A stretch of DNA of 39,752 bases from Chloroflexaceae bacterium (GCA_012034075.1 JAAURD010000017.1:1-39752); one strand, 5' to 3'; shown: positions 15,161 to 25,774, numbered from the stretch's first letter. Numbers and translations are program-made. The notes: generated from the sequence alone by a model not told the origin.

Positions 15161-15829
15161 ATGTTTCAACAGATGATACAGGGGAGCATTGCGGTTCTTA
15201 CCCGTCCGTCGGTTTCGACCTTTGAAGAGCACGAACAAGACAATCTCGGCTGGGCGCTCATCTATGTGGCGATTGGGGCTGCGCTGAGTGGCTTGCTTGG
15301 TGTGGTACAGTTTATGGTGCAGCGGCTTGAACTCGAACGGCAAATAGCAGAACTACGAGCGCAAATGTCAGATCTTCCTCCGATGTTTTCGCAAATGATG
15401 GAGGCTTTTCTGACTCCTCCAAGCCTGGTTGGGAGTATATTGAGCAATGCTATTGGTGCCATCATCTGGTTTTTGCTCTTTCTGGTCTTTGTCTATGCTA
15501 TTGGTCGGGCCTTTGGTGGGACGGGCAGCTTTGGCGAACTGGCTTTCGATATTGCGCTCTTCTCGGCCCCGCTGACGGTAGTAGGAGCACTGCTGGGTAT
15601 TATCAACATCGGGCCATTGGGTTTTATCATTGCTATCGTTGGTCTGGTGCTGAGTATTTACCAATTCTATTTGACGTATCTGGGAGTTCAATCGGGCTTG
15701 AATTTGCCCAGCAATAAAGCACTCTACACGATGTTACTGGTTATCGTGATGAGTATTTTGATTGCCTGTATGCTGAGCATTTTTATTGCTTTCTTGATTG
15801 CCGCCATAGTTGGTGCTGCTGGAGCATAG
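15161..15829 (+). CDS. Yip1-family-like polytopic membrane protein
   Basis: I start at ATG 15161 (222 residues) because AGGAGG lies 5 bases upstream; a longer frame from 15125 lacks such a site. An N-terminal soluble part ('AVLTRPSVSTFEEHEQ') is followed by a membrane helix, a charged segment of about 35 residues, and four further helices ('GAIIWFLLFLVFVYAIGRAF', 'LTVVGALLGIINIGPLGFII' and two more). The 'GGTGSFGELAFDIALFSAP' loop and layout match the Yip1/YIPF fold group, whose bacterial members have no defined function. It is divergent from ccmA and shares the intergenic region with it. It stands alone, followed by a 186-base gap. Confidence 0.65.
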   Translation: MFQQMIQGSIAVLTRPSVSTFEEHEQDNLGWALIYVAIGAALSGLLGVVQFMVQRLELERQIAELRAQMSDLPPMFSQMMEAFLTPPSLVGSILSNAIGAIIWFLLFLVFVYAIGRAFGGTGSFGELAFDIALFSAPLTVVGALLGIINIGPLGFIIAIVGLVLSIYQFYLTYLGVQSGLNLPSNKALYTMLLVIVMSILIACMLSIFIAFLIAAIVGAAGA

Positions 15830-16015
15830 TTACGATACAATCTATTGCTGGTGCAAAACGGTACGGCATGACCGAATCTGGTATGACGTGGCGTTGAGTA
15901 GGGCGAAACGGCATACACCAGTTCTATTGGGCAACGCTGTCCTTGACGATGCGCGTCAAATGGTTCTGTTGATTGTAATGATACAAACAGGGAAGAAGAG
16001 AGTTACACACCCATT

Positions 16016-17289
16016 ATGACCTACACCATGATCCAGGTGGAAAACGTTGCCAAGCGCTACCGTATCGGCGTAAAGGAGGAACGCCCAGATACGCTCTTTC
16101 AAGCGATCATCGGGGCAGTAACCGCACCAATCAAAAATTTGCGCCAACTCCGCAATCTATCCTCTTTCGTGAGCATGAAACTCAGGGTGATGATCTGATA
16201 TGGGCGTTGCGTGATATATCATTTGAGGTGCAAGAGGGCGAGGTGCTTGGGATTATCGGCCGTAATGGTGCTGGTAAAAGCACATTACTCAAAATTCTTT
16301 CGCGTATCACCGACCCGACTCTGGGCCGCGTGCGAATGCGTGGACGGGTGAGTAGTTTGCTCGAAGTGGGGACCGGGTTTCACCCGGAACTCTCAGGCCG
16401 TGATAATGTCTATCTGAATGCCACCATTCTGGGCATGCGCAAAGTTGAGATCGACCGCCGGTTTGATGAAATTGTTGACTTTTCTGGGATTGAACAATTT
16501 ATCGATACGCCGATCAAGCGTTACTCCAGCGGGATGAAAGTACGATTGGCTTTTGCGGTTGCGGCGCATTTGGATCCCGAGATCTTGATTATCGATGAAG
16601 TGCTGGCAGTGGGCGATACCGAGTTCCAGAAAAAATGCCTGGGCAAAATGCAAGATGTGACCACCAGTGGGCGCACGGTGCTCTTTGTGAGCCATAATAT
16701 GGCAGCCGTGCAAAGTCTGTGTCATACATGTCTCTGGCTGGAGCAGGGCACAACCCATATGGCAGGACCGACCAGTGAAGTGATCTCTTCCTATTTGCAA
16801 ACTGCTGCGATGACCAACGCTCGCAGCACCTTTGCCGATGATCCGCAAAAGTCACTCTGTATTCGCAAAATTGAGGTGAGCGGCAACAGACCTGAGAGCA
16901 ATGGCCTGGTTGACTGGACCGAACCAGTAACCCTTACTGTAGAGTATAGTGTGCGAGAGCGGATCAGTGGTGCGCATGTTATTGCTTTGGTGAGCAATAT
17001 TGAGGGGGTTCAGGTGATGGCAAGCAGCGATTGTGATGCTAACCCGGAGCAGTCCAGTCTGCGCCAGCCCGGCCGTTATTGCGCAACTATGCGGATACCC
17101 GCACGTACCCTGGGGCCTGGTCTGTATTATGCCGGGGTAAGTGTGGTTATCCCCAAGAAACAGCGTCTTGATATCCGTAATAATGCGGTACAGTTTGAGA
17201 TCGTCGATCAACACGGTGGTTTGTTCAATTACCATCAGAATAGAATTCTGGCGATGCGCCTGCCCTGGTCGACTGAATCGATGGATTGA
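16016..17289 (+). CDS. Wzt/TagH-like polysaccharide ABC transporter ATPase, frameshifted
   Basis: Two frames make one gene of about 424 residues. The first (from 16016) gives 'IQVENVAKRYRIGVKEE' and 'LRQLRNLS'; the second resumes with 'FREHETQGDDLIWALRDISF' and runs to 17289. The switch is near 16150-16165 and needs one added base (CCC for CC would do). ATPase motifs: Walker A 'GRNGAGKST', signature 'YSSGMKVRLA', Walker B 'ILIIDEVLAVGD', switch His in 'VLFVSHN'. The last 150 residues or so form a beta-rich C-terminal domain like that of Wzt, which recognises the finished glycan before export. Such ATPases work with a Wzm-type permease, but none is encoded next to it here. It opens the plus-strand glycan locus; without repair the protein would lack its N-terminal 60 residues. 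Confidence 0.82.
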
Positions 17290-17309
17290 GCGCATAAGGA
17301 CTATCGGTT

Positions 17310-18356
17310 ATGTTTCCCAATACCCAGCCACTGCTATCGGTGGTGATATGCAACTATAATCATGCACGTTACCTTGGTGAGGCTATCGAGAGCGTGCTAC
17401 AGCAAACCTATCCACATGTTGAGTTGATTGTGGTTGATGATGGTTCGACCGATGGATCAGCCGCTATTATTCTCGATTATGCCCACCGCTACCGCGAACA
17501 AATACGACCGATCTTTACCCAGAACCGGGGGCAGCATTCTGCGTTGCGTGTAGGCGTGCTCAATGCGCGGGGTGAGTATATCTGTTTTCTTGATAGTGAT
17601 GACCGGTTTTATCCTGAAAAACTGGCTACGATTGCCAGCTATATATCGCACTATGATGCTGATGGCATCTTTCATTATGCGCTTATGGTGGGTGATTTGC
17701 ATGAGCACCAGGAGCTGTCCCCTGGAAGTGCGATCTGGCCGCCGCACCAGTATGCGCGGCAGCCGGTGTTCATTGCGAACCGGGTATCGATTGATGATCC
17801 CGGCAGTTTTTCGACGATTGCCAGCTGTATGATACTCCGGCGTCAATTGGCGGTGCAGATTGCGCAAGTTCCTGTACACTGGCCGTATAAGCACTATGGT
17901 GATGTGTATTTTAGCCGACCAGCACTGATTATGGGTCGTATTTTGCATATTCCGGATATACTAACGGAGTATCGTATTCATTCCGGCGGAAATCATTTGC
18001 ATGGCATTGGTCTGCAAACCAGGTATCGCCCGGAAGCACGCAAGCAGTTGATTGAACAGCGCTATGCTCATGTCAATGCGATTTTACGGGCCAATGGCTT
18101 ACCCGAACTGGATATCTTCCGTTCCTTTCGCTGGCTGCAGCTGGCTGTGTATACTGGTGCTATTTCGTGGAATGCCTATCTTGCGCATCTTCCTTCGACT
18201 GGCGCTGGTATTCGCTTGCACCAGCGGGTGAAAGCTGTGCTCCAGGCGCTCGTTTCAACGACGCTGAAACAGGTTGTGGGGGCGGATACGGGTCTGTTTA
18301 CCCTGGGACGGCTCAGCCAGTTGCGCCAATCACTGCCGATACCACAGAATGTATAA
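17310..18356 (+). CDS. Family 2 glycosyltransferase
   Basis: A 348-residue GT-A enzyme: 'LLSVVICNYNHARYL' N-terminal nucleotide-binding strand, 'LIVVDDGSTDGS', and the metal-binding 'CFLDSDDRF' (DxD-type) near residue 97. Family 2 enzymes move a sugar from a nucleotide-sugar donor to a growing glycan on the cytoplasmic face; donor and acceptor are not predictable. The ATG follows AAGGA and lies 20 bases past the ABC ATPase stop, so the two are probably cotranscribed. The frame is intact, unlike those on either side. Confidence 0.88.
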   Translation: MFPNTQPLLSVVICNYNHARYLGEAIESVLQQTYPHVELIVVDDGSTDGSAAIILDYAHRYREQIRPIFTQNRGQHSALRVGVLNARGEYICFLDSDDRFYPEKLATIASYISHYDADGIFHYALMVGDLHEHQELSPGSAIWPPHQYARQPVFIANRVSIDDPGSFSTIASCMILRRQLAVQIAQVPVHWPYKHYGDVYFSRPALIMGRILHIPDILTEYRIHSGGNHLHGIGLQTRYRPEARKQLIEQRYAHVNAILRANGLPELDIFRSFRWLQLAVYTGAISWNAYLAHLPSTGAGIRLHQRVKAVLQALVSTTLKQVVGADTGLFTLGRLSQLRQSLPIPQNV

Positions 18357-18362
18357 GGGTTT

Positions 18363-19780
18363 TTGAATACCGGATCGAAACCAATGGTTGTGGCATATCA
18401 ACAGAGATCAGCACGATCAACAGGACCGAAAGACGTGCCTTTGCATGATCAACCATTGACCGATTCTGAGGCTTTGCCGGCGGTGCTGGTGTTGACCCAA
18501 AGTACGATCTCGGTAGCTCATGGCACTGGTACGGTCTTGATGCGCCATTTTGCCAACTATCCACCAGCCCGGCTGCTCAATGTCTATATTGATCATGTTG
18601 CCACCCCAACGTTTCCCATGCATGCTGGGTACCCCGTCCAACACCTCGTTTCCAGGGTGCTCTATCGTTGCCCAACCTGAAGCGCACGATGCAGCTCTGG
18701 CTGCGCCAAACCCGCCAGCAGATGGACACCCAGCAAAAAACATCACTGCGACCGGTCAGACTACAGCATTTGCGAGGGTATCTGGAGAGCCTGGGGTTTG
18801 AGCCTGATATTGTGTATTCAACCGCCTGTGACTACCGCAGTCTGGAAACACTTCAGGCGATCTTGCACATGTATGATTATCGTTTGCCCGTTATCCAGCA
18901 TTTTTACGATTATTTTGGGCGTGGCGAAGATACCGCTACGCGTCAGTTATTGCAACAGTTGTCACCGTCACTGACCCGTGTCTGGTCGATTAACCAGAGT
19001 ATGGCCGAGGCTTTTGCACCACTGATAGGAACTGAGATACCGGTTGTGGGGGTCTTCCATTGCGATGTGCCAGCCAGCTACAAAAAGCACCATCGTGACT
19101 TGAGTGCCGATTTTACCGCTGTGATGCTGGGCAATATCTGGATGCCTGAGACCTTTTTTGATCTGCAAGCGGCCTGGCGCTGGCTGGGTGATCAGATTGA
19201 GGGTATCCGTCCGATTACCTGGTATGGTCATGAACGATCATTCCAACGCATTCAGAAGAACCAGCGTCCGATTGACTCTTCGGTTATCCAGTATGCCGGG
19301 TTTTTACCAGCAAACGAATTGGAAGAACGGCTACGTGAGGCGGATCTGGCAATGGTGCTGTTTAATCGCGAACATGAACCAGAGAGTGATTATGCCCGCT
19401 TTGCCTTGCCATCGCGAATTACAGAGCTTGCCAGTGCTGGTCTGCCCGTCTTTTTTGCTGCTGGTGATAACACGGAGCCAGCACGACTGGCGAAGCGGGC
19501 GGGTATCGGCGTATCCGCAGCCCCGGCTGACCCTGAACACTTTCGCCAGACTCTGTTAGCATTTGCGGGGGATACTGCCCATCGTGCAGCTTGTGGTGCG
19601 CGATCACGTCAACTCGCTGAGCAAGAGTATGATATCAGCAAGTATCGCCCGTTTTTGTATACCACCCTGATCCAGTTGGTTCAGGAGGCTCGCCGCAACT
19701 GGCTTGAGCAGAAACGGAAAGGAGATGGAACAGAGGCCGTGGGTTACGATACAAACGACCTGTGTTCCGACCAGCGATGA
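18363..19780 (+). CDS. GT-B-type glycosyltransferase, frameshifted
   Basis: Two frames join to about 470 residues. The first (18363-18680) holds a Rossmann start ('PAVLVLTQSTISVAHGTG'), the second (18668-19780) the rest. The join near 18660-18668 needs one added base: 'SRVLYR' continues as 'LPNLKRTMQLW'. The C-terminal half has GT-B features ('IQYAGFLPANELEERLREAD', 'PSRITELASAGLPVFFA', where retaining GT4-like enzymes bind the nucleotide sugar). The first start is TTG at 18363, with ATG at 18384 as an alternative. It follows the family 2 enzyme by 6 bases and overlaps the next gene by 4. It probably extends the same surface glycan. Confidence 0.72.
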
Positions 19781-20781
19781 AACTGTTACAAATAGGTGTT
19801 GCCAAGAGCGGTAATTTCTGGCTCTACAAAGTGCTCCAGAGCATTTTACACGAAAGCGGCATTGAACAACGAAGTTTTATTCAGAGCCAGCCGATTTATG
19901 CACAGGCCCAGACCTGGCAGCTGAGTCAGGCAGAGCAGGCTGGTGTTGATGTGCTTGATATTACCCCCAATGGATGCTTCTATCGGATCAGTTCGGTTTT
20001 TCGTGAACCGGTTCCTGATCTTGATGCGTATCTGAATCAGGTGACCCATGTCTGGAGTCACTCGCCCTTCTGCAACACCTCGGCCGATGTGCTGGGTAAG
20101 TTTGACCGGGTGATCTATATCATTCGTGACCCACGTGATGTAGCGATCTCTATGTCGCGTTTTGTGTTTACACCCTATATGCGTCAATACTACCCATCGG
20201 CAGCGCAACAGACTTCACCGGAAGAGGTATTAGATCGGCAGCTTGCAATGCATGTTGGTGCATGGGCACTCCATGTCGGTCAGTATCTACTCCACCGTGA
20301 TCATATTGGTCTTTACCTGCTCTTCTATGAGCGCATGCTCTATGATTTTGATAATGAACTACAGCGGTTGCTCCACTATTTGGGCCTTGAACTTGACCAG
20401 GCAGCCCGTGATCGGATCAAGCAGAGTACCTCGTTTGATACCATGAAGCGGCAGAACCCTGGTCATGTGCGGGCAGGTCGCTCAAGTGGCTGGGTTGATA
20501 CGCTGACGCCGGCCCAGAAGCAACGGGCAGTGCGAGTCGGGGCGCCGATGCTGAACATCCTTCAGTATCCGCTGAATGATTCTCGTAACGCTGAGCGAAT
20601 GCTGCCAGTAGCCCCTGGGGTACCGGATCAAACACTTCGCCATGCCCTTCTTAGCACGCAGTTACGGTATAGCTTTTATCGCGGGCTACAGCTGGGCCGC
20701 TTTGCACTGAGCGAGCAATCCTGGAAAGAGAAATTCCGACGCACCCTGCTCTATATGCATTACCGAAGGAGTCGCGCATGA
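19777..20781 (+). CDS. PAPS-dependent sulfotransferase
   Basis: About 334 residues from ATG 19777, which overlaps the previous stop (ATGA); a GTG at 19762 is also possible. The 5'-phosphosulfate binding loop is 'GVAKSGNFWLYKVLQ' and the 3'-phosphate binding segment 'VIYIIRDPRDVAISMSRF', both characteristic of sulfotransferases that use PAPS to sulfate hydroxyl or amino groups. 'SHSPF' fits the region following the catalytic part. In this cluster of glycosyltransferases the acceptor is probably a sugar. It overlaps the following glycosyltransferase by four bases, so translation is likely coupled. Confidence 0.82.
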   Translation: MKLLQIGVAKSGNFWLYKVLQSILHESGIEQRSFIQSQPIYAQAQTWQLSQAEQAGVDVLDITPNGCFYRISSVFREPVPDLDAYLNQVTHVWSHSPFCNTSADVLGKFDRVIYIIRDPRDVAISMSRFVFTPYMRQYYPSAAQQTSPEEVLDRQLAMHVGAWALHVGQYLLHRDHIGLYLLFYERMLYDFDNELQRLLHYLGLELDQAARDRIKQSTSFDTMKRQNPGHVRAGRSSGWVDTLTPAQKQRAVRVGAPMLNILQYPLNDSRNAERMLPVAPGVPDQTLRHALLSTQLRYSFYRGLQLGRFALSEQSWKEKFRRTLLYMHYRRSRA

Positions 20782-21759
20782 AGGCCTCACTGGTTATTCG
20801 TTGTTACAATGAAGAAGAGCATATTGGGCGGCTGCTCAGCGGCATTTTGCAGCAAACAGTCCAGGATATTGAGATTATTGTGGTGGACTCTGGGTCCACC
20901 GATGCGACGGTATCGATTGCCTCACGCTACCCGATTCGGCTGATCGCGATTCGTCCAGAGGACTTCTCGTTTGGCTATGCGCTCAATGTTGGCTGCCAGG
21001 CGGCTCAGGGTGAGTATATTGTGATTGTCAGTGCCCATGTGTATCCAGTGTATAAGGACTGGCTGGAGCGCCTGCTGGCCCCCTTTGCCGACCCGCAGGT
21101 AGCGCTGGTGTATGGCAAGCAGCGTGGCAATGAAGTGACCCGCTATGCTGAACATCAGGTCTTTGCTCGCTGGTTTCCCGAACAATCCAATCTACGCCAG
21201 GATCACCCCTTTTGCAATAATGCCAATGCGGCTATTCGCCGCTCGCTCTGGCAGCACTTGCCCTATGACGAAACGCTGACTGGTCTGGAAGACCTGGACT
21301 GGGCCCGCCGTGCGATGGCACTGGGCTATACCATTGCCTATACTGCCGATGCCGAGATTATTCATGTGCATAATGAAACCCCAAAACGCATCTACAACCG
21401 CTATCGCCGTGAGGCTATGGCGCTGAAACGCATCTTTCCCCATGAGCATATGAGCTTCTGGGAGTTTGTGCGTCTGGTTGTTGCCAATGTGAGTATGCGA
21501 CTGTTATCATGCCTGGCATGACCGTGTTCTGTTTGCCAAACTGGGTGATATTCTGATGTTTCGGTTGATGCAGTTCTGGGGCAGCTATCGTGGTTTTGCC
21601 CAGCCATCGCAGCTGACCAGCCAGCTGAAACAGACCTTTTATTATCCCAATCGCCGCGCTGCAGAAACTCCCCCTTTGCCTACACGCAATGAGCGACGGA
21701 TTGAATATGCCACACTGCTGAGCGAAGATGGGGTCTATCGTCAGATTAAGCCTCAATAA
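20778..21759 (+). CDS. Family 2 glycosyltransferase, frameshifted near the C-terminus
   Basis: The main frame (20778-21521, 247 residues) has 'KASLVIRCYNEEEHIGRLL', 'IIVVDSGSTDAT' and 'LEDLDWARRAMALGY', typical of rhamnosyl-type family 2 transferases. After 'VANVS' the frame ends early, while another frame continues with 'CYHAWHDRVLFAKLGDIL' and 'MFRLMQFWGSYRGF' to the stop at 21759, which restores a normal length of about 326. The switch is near 21490-21505 and would need one base removed (or two added), opposite to the other frameshifts in the window. The catalytic core is complete, so the shorter protein might still work. Confidence 0.78.
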
Positions 21760-21819
21760 TCTACATATCTTTTACAATAGTCATTTTATCGTTGTTATAA
21801 GCAGAAATACAGGTTTTTA

Positions 21820-22707
21820 ATGCATGCATTACCACTCCAGTATAATCCACATGATATGATTATCTTTATCCATGTACCGAAGACGGCAGGAACAACGATG
21901 GCATCGATCATCCGTCAAAATTACCCCCCAGAGCATCGTTTACGTGTTGCCTATTATCATGCCCAGGCTCCAAATACCAAAGCAGAAACTATCCTCAACC
22001 GACATGATTTTGAACAATTATCTAGTGATCAGAAACAACCACTGCGTATTATCTTGAGTGATATGCCTTTTGGTATGCACAAGATGCTTCCACAAGGAGC
22101 AAAAGCACGCTATCTGACATCTCTGCGTCATCCAGTTGATCGTATTATCTCGTATTATTACTACATTCGGAGTAGGCCTGAAAGCGAAGCATATCAAGAG
22201 ATGACCGCCCAAAATGCCTCATTAGAAGACGTGACTGAAGCACTTGATTTCCAAAACAGTCAAACACGTAAGCTTCTGGGTATTGAAAAGATCGCTGGTA
22301 AGGATCGACCGGTTACGCTTGATGATATAGATCAGGTAAAACAGAATCTGGCAGACTACTTTCTTTTTGCAGGTGTTTCTAAACGGTTTGATGAATCGCT
22401 GGTATTGATGAAACAAACCTTGGGATGGCCCAATATCTTCTACACCCGCCGCAATGTGACCCGCAAGCGACCTACTGTCACACAAATAGCTGAAGAGACA
22501 CGTCAGAAAATCGCGGCTGCCAATGCAATTGATATGCAGCTATACGACTATGTATCAGACCATTTTGATGCACTAGTACGCCAGCAGGGCGAACCATTTC
22601 AGCATAAGGTACGCCAGTTCCAGCGGCTCAATGCCTTATATAATCGCATGCGCATGGCTCGTCAGCGTCTAGGTCAGGTGAAACGACGGGTTGTGCAATT
22701 GGTGTAG
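21820..22707 (+). CDS. Sulfotransferase family 2-like protein
   Basis: A 295-residue protein of the heparan/chondroitin sulfotransferase-like type: 5'-phosphosulfate loop 'IIFIHVPKTAGTTMASII', 3'-phosphate segment 'YLTSLRHPVDRIISYYYY'. It differs in type from the sulfotransferase at 19777-20781, so the locus has two unrelated sulfating enzymes. By eye the gene and its flanks are more AT-rich than the neighbours, which may mean separate acquisition. The last 40 residues are basic and helical. It is separated by 60 bases from the preceding gene and by 192 from the next; the ribosome binding site (AGG) is weak. Confidence 0.8.
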   Translation: MHALPLQYNPHDMIIFIHVPKTAGTTMASIIRQNYPPEHRLRVAYYHAQAPNTKAETILNRHDFEQLSSDQKQPLRIILSDMPFGMHKMLPQGAKARYLTSLRHPVDRIISYYYYIRSRPESEAYQEMTAQNASLEDVTEALDFQNSQTRKLLGIEKIAGKDRPVTLDDIDQVKQNLADYFLFAGVSKRFDESLVLMKQTLGWPNIFYTRRNVTRKRPTVTQIAEETRQKIAAANAIDMQLYDYVSDHFDALVRQQGEPFQHKVRQFQRLNALYNRMRMARQRLGQVKRRVVQLV

Positions 22708-22899
22708 GTCCATAGGGTTCATGGGCAGCGAGAATACTCCGTTACAACAGCAGAAATTGACAGATTCCATGAGATACGCGAACCTGAAATCATACTCTCC
22801 AACAAGCCCGTAACGCATTACGAGAAGAATACTAGCCGATGATGTCTTCATCCCATTGATTTTGTCATAACCGAGTCTGATTCTTTCCTGGAGGACTAT

Positions 22900-24914
22900 A
22901 TGATCACTGTTGTGATGCTCCTGGAGATAGCATTCCTGTGTCTGGCAGGATGGGGCTTCTTCTACACAGATAACACCCGCTTGGCTGATGCGCTTGCTTT
23001 GGGAATTGGTCTGACCCTGGTAAGCCTCTCCGTGTCATTTCAGCTTGCCTTTCTGCTTGGCTTGCCAGCGCTCTCGTTTCTGTTTGAGGCTATTATGCTG
23101 CTGGTTGCGCTCTTCATCTTGCGTAGCCGGTGGCGCAGGCTGCTGCTGGCATGGCAACGGTTCAGGCGCTTTGTTGCCACATATTGGCTGACTTCGCTCA
23201 TCCTGGGCGTGTGTGGGAGTTATCTGCTGCTGCTTGTCTTGCTCCTGCCGGTGAGTGAGATAGATACGCTTGTCTATAATCATACCCGTGTGCTGCTCTT
23301 TCAAGAACAAAATACCATGTTGCTCTCTCACGTAACCAAGGAACATCAGGCAGTATTCCCCGTTGGTAGTGACATACTAGCTCATATGTTTCTTCGCTTC
23401 TACACCGACTATGGCACTGCTCTCTTCGGTTTCCTCTCCTATCTGGTCATTGTCTTTGGGAGCTATGCGCTGGCACGCCGCTATGCTTCGCCACGACTGG
23501 CGCTCTGTGCCACGCTTATCGTCATCAGCATGCCCAAGTTGGTTTATCAGGCCAGTTCAACCAAGAACGATATTGTCAGTGCTGCTGCTGGGCTGCTCTG
23601 TCTGCTGCTGTTGTATCGCCTGAGTGAACGTCCCTCTGGGCGTGATCTGCTGCTCCTTGCGCTGATGATGAGCTTTGGTATTTCCACAAAGACTACTTTT
23701 CTGGCGTTTTTACTTCCTTTTGTTGTACTGACAGGATTTATACTTATTCGTAAGCACGGGTGGGATACCTGGTGGCGTATCCTGACCAGTAGCTGGCGTG
23801 GAGTAGTGTTTATCACCATTCCAGTGCTGGTTTTGTCGCAGGTATGGCTTTTTGTTCATAATATGCTCGTCTGGGGCGGATGGACTGGTTCGCCCGAGCT
23901 TGTTCAGGCTCACCAGCATAATGATGGCATTGGCGGAGCCATAGCCAACCTCCTGCGCTATTTCTTTCAAACTCCAGACTTGCTCTGGCTGACCGATGCC
24001 GCGAGCAGATATCTCACCGGACAAAAACTGAGTGGTGTCATACAGTGGCTCTACGACACAACAATTGCACCACTGGTAGGTGATGCGGGCTTGGGCAGAT
24101 ACCCCTTTGAAATCGTGTGGTCAGCCAATGAGGCATCGGGTGGATTTGGACCAATGGCCTTTTTCGTGGCATTACCTGCGCTTGGTTATGCGTTCTTGCG
24201 TGGTCCTCTTCTGTTGCGTTCGCTCGTGCTTATACAGATTATTTATATCTTTTTATGGCATGGCAGATCGTCTGGATGCCATGGAACAATCGTTTTTTTA
24301 CTCTTTTCTTTGCACTTACCGCACCTTGTATTGCCTATGCGCTGACTGCTATCTGCAGACATCCCCGTCTCTGTCTTATTCGTTACTTCCTTGTAGGATG
24401 TTCATTCCTGTTGCTTGCTTATGCCTGTGCTATCAATATGCCGCATAAGTTACTTATATCCCCAAGTGCCGTAAAGCAGGCAAGCATTAGTAATCTGGTG
24501 GACCAGTCAATCTGGGGAAAGACTGACTGGGGTCGTGACCGATACTATTATGCTCGTAAGCGCTATGGCGATGATCGGGTGCCTACTATTCTTGCGGCGC
24601 TTCCCCCTGATGCGCAGGTGGCTCTTGTTACAACGAAAACGGAAGGCTTGCTGGAAGAATGGATATACCATTATCTGCTTGGACGGCCTGACATTGACTT
24701 TAGCGTGCTCTCCCCTGAGTTGATCGCGAGCCTCATTGAAGGCCAGCAAGCAGCCTGGGAGACTGCTCGCCGCGACTATGACTATCTCTTGTGTATGGGT
24801 GGTTCGTGCCAATCGCTGGTACAGCATGGGTATGGGACCGTTGAGCAAGAGTACACCACCGAGCAATGGATCACCATATTGCTGCGGCTTGTCACACCAC
24901 CGGCACCAGAGTGA
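22900..24914 (+). CDS. Polytopic membrane glycosyltransferase-like protein (GT-C type), frameshifted
   Basis: The first frame (22900-24345) has at least ten membrane helices and external loops with 'LLPVSEIDTLVYNHTRVLLF' near residue 125, where GT-C enzymes carry their catalytic acidic residue. The frame breaks at a run of five Ts (24250-24254). Adding one T gives 'IFFMAWQIVWMPWNNRFF', which leads into the second frame (to 24914) with two more helices and a soluble C-terminal part, about 671 residues in all. It may use a polyprenyl-phosphate sugar, possibly supplied by the DPM-like enzyme at 25073. GGAGG precedes the ATG. No family could be named with certainty. Confidence 0.68.
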
Positions 24915-25072
24915 TCAACGGCAGAAACAAGCGTTGTAAACCCCACGGCTCCAACGCGGGCATCCTGCACCGCGATGACCGATGCGGCGAATGCGATGGC
25001 GATTGCGTTTCAGCGCATCTGTATGGTACACTAGGTTAGTTTTAACATGTATACAGAAATTGATGGAGACGT

Positions 25073-25774
25073 ATGTCACAGGGACACCTACCGCTCTTAT
25101 CGGTGATTATGCCGTGTTATAACGAAGCTGAAACGCTTCCACGTATTTTAGAGCGAGTGCGAGCAGTTGAGCTTGATAAAGAAATTATTGCGGTTGATGA
25201 TCACTCTTCTGATAATACCTTTGCTCTTTTGCAAGCAGAAGCAGCCGATGATTCCCGTATGCGGGTGATTCGTCATCCGCGTAATCGAGGCAAGGGTGCG
25301 GCGGTGCGGAGTGGTTTGATCCATGCGCTGGGCCAGATTGTGATTATTCAAGATGCCGATCTTGAATATGACCCGAATGACTATTATGAACTGGTTAAAC
25401 CAATTGTAGATGGTCGAGTGGATGTAGTGTATGGCAGCCGCTTTCTCGGCAGCCATACGGGGATGTATTTCTGGAATGCGATTGGCAATATTGGCTTGAC
25501 TTTTTTAACCAACTTTCTGTTTAATAGTTGGATTTCGGATATGGAGACCTGTTATAAGGTAATGCGTACCGATATTATGCGCAATCTGCACCTGGAGAGC
25601 AATGACTTTCGCCTGGAGCCAGAGATTACGGCGAAAGTGTTGCGTCAGGGCCATCGCATTTATGAGGTACCAGTGAGCTATCTGGGACGGACTTACGAAG
25701 AGGGCAAAAAGATGCGACCCAGTCAGGGGTTTTATGCGATTATGGCCCTGCTGCGCTACCGATTCTGGAAGTAA
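25073..25774 (+). CDS. DPM1-like family 2 glycosyltransferase
   Basis: A 233-residue enzyme like dolichyl/polyprenyl-phosphate mannose synthases: 'LLSVIMPCYNEAETLPRIL', 'IIAVDDHSSDNT', 'NRGKGAAVRSGL', metal site 'IIQDADLEYDP' and 'SRFLGSHTGMYFW'. It lacks C-terminal membrane helices. Such enzymes put a sugar on a polyprenyl phosphate at the cytoplasmic face, giving a lipid-linked donor for GT-C enzymes such as its upstream neighbour. A GGAG site precedes the ATG. A 158-base gap upstream suggests its own promoter, but I see only a weak one. It is the last gene of the plus-strand cluster. Confidence 0.87.
   Translation: MSQGHLPLLSVIMPCYNEAETLPRILERVRAVELDKEIIAVDDHSSDNTFALLQAEAADDSRMRVIRHPRNRGKGAAVRSGLIHALGQIVIIQDADLEYDPNDYYELVKPIVDGRVDVVYGSRFLGSHTGMYFWNAIGNIGLTFLTNFLFNSWISDMETCYKVMRTDIMRNLHLESNDFRLEPEITAKVLRQGHRIYEVPVSYLGRTYEEGKKMRPSQGFYAIMALLRYRFWK

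Noticed and set aside
16016-16198. Separate 60-residue protein before the ABC ATPase
   Set aside because: Its sequence is the normal N-terminus of Wzt-like ATPases, and the next frame continues it directly.
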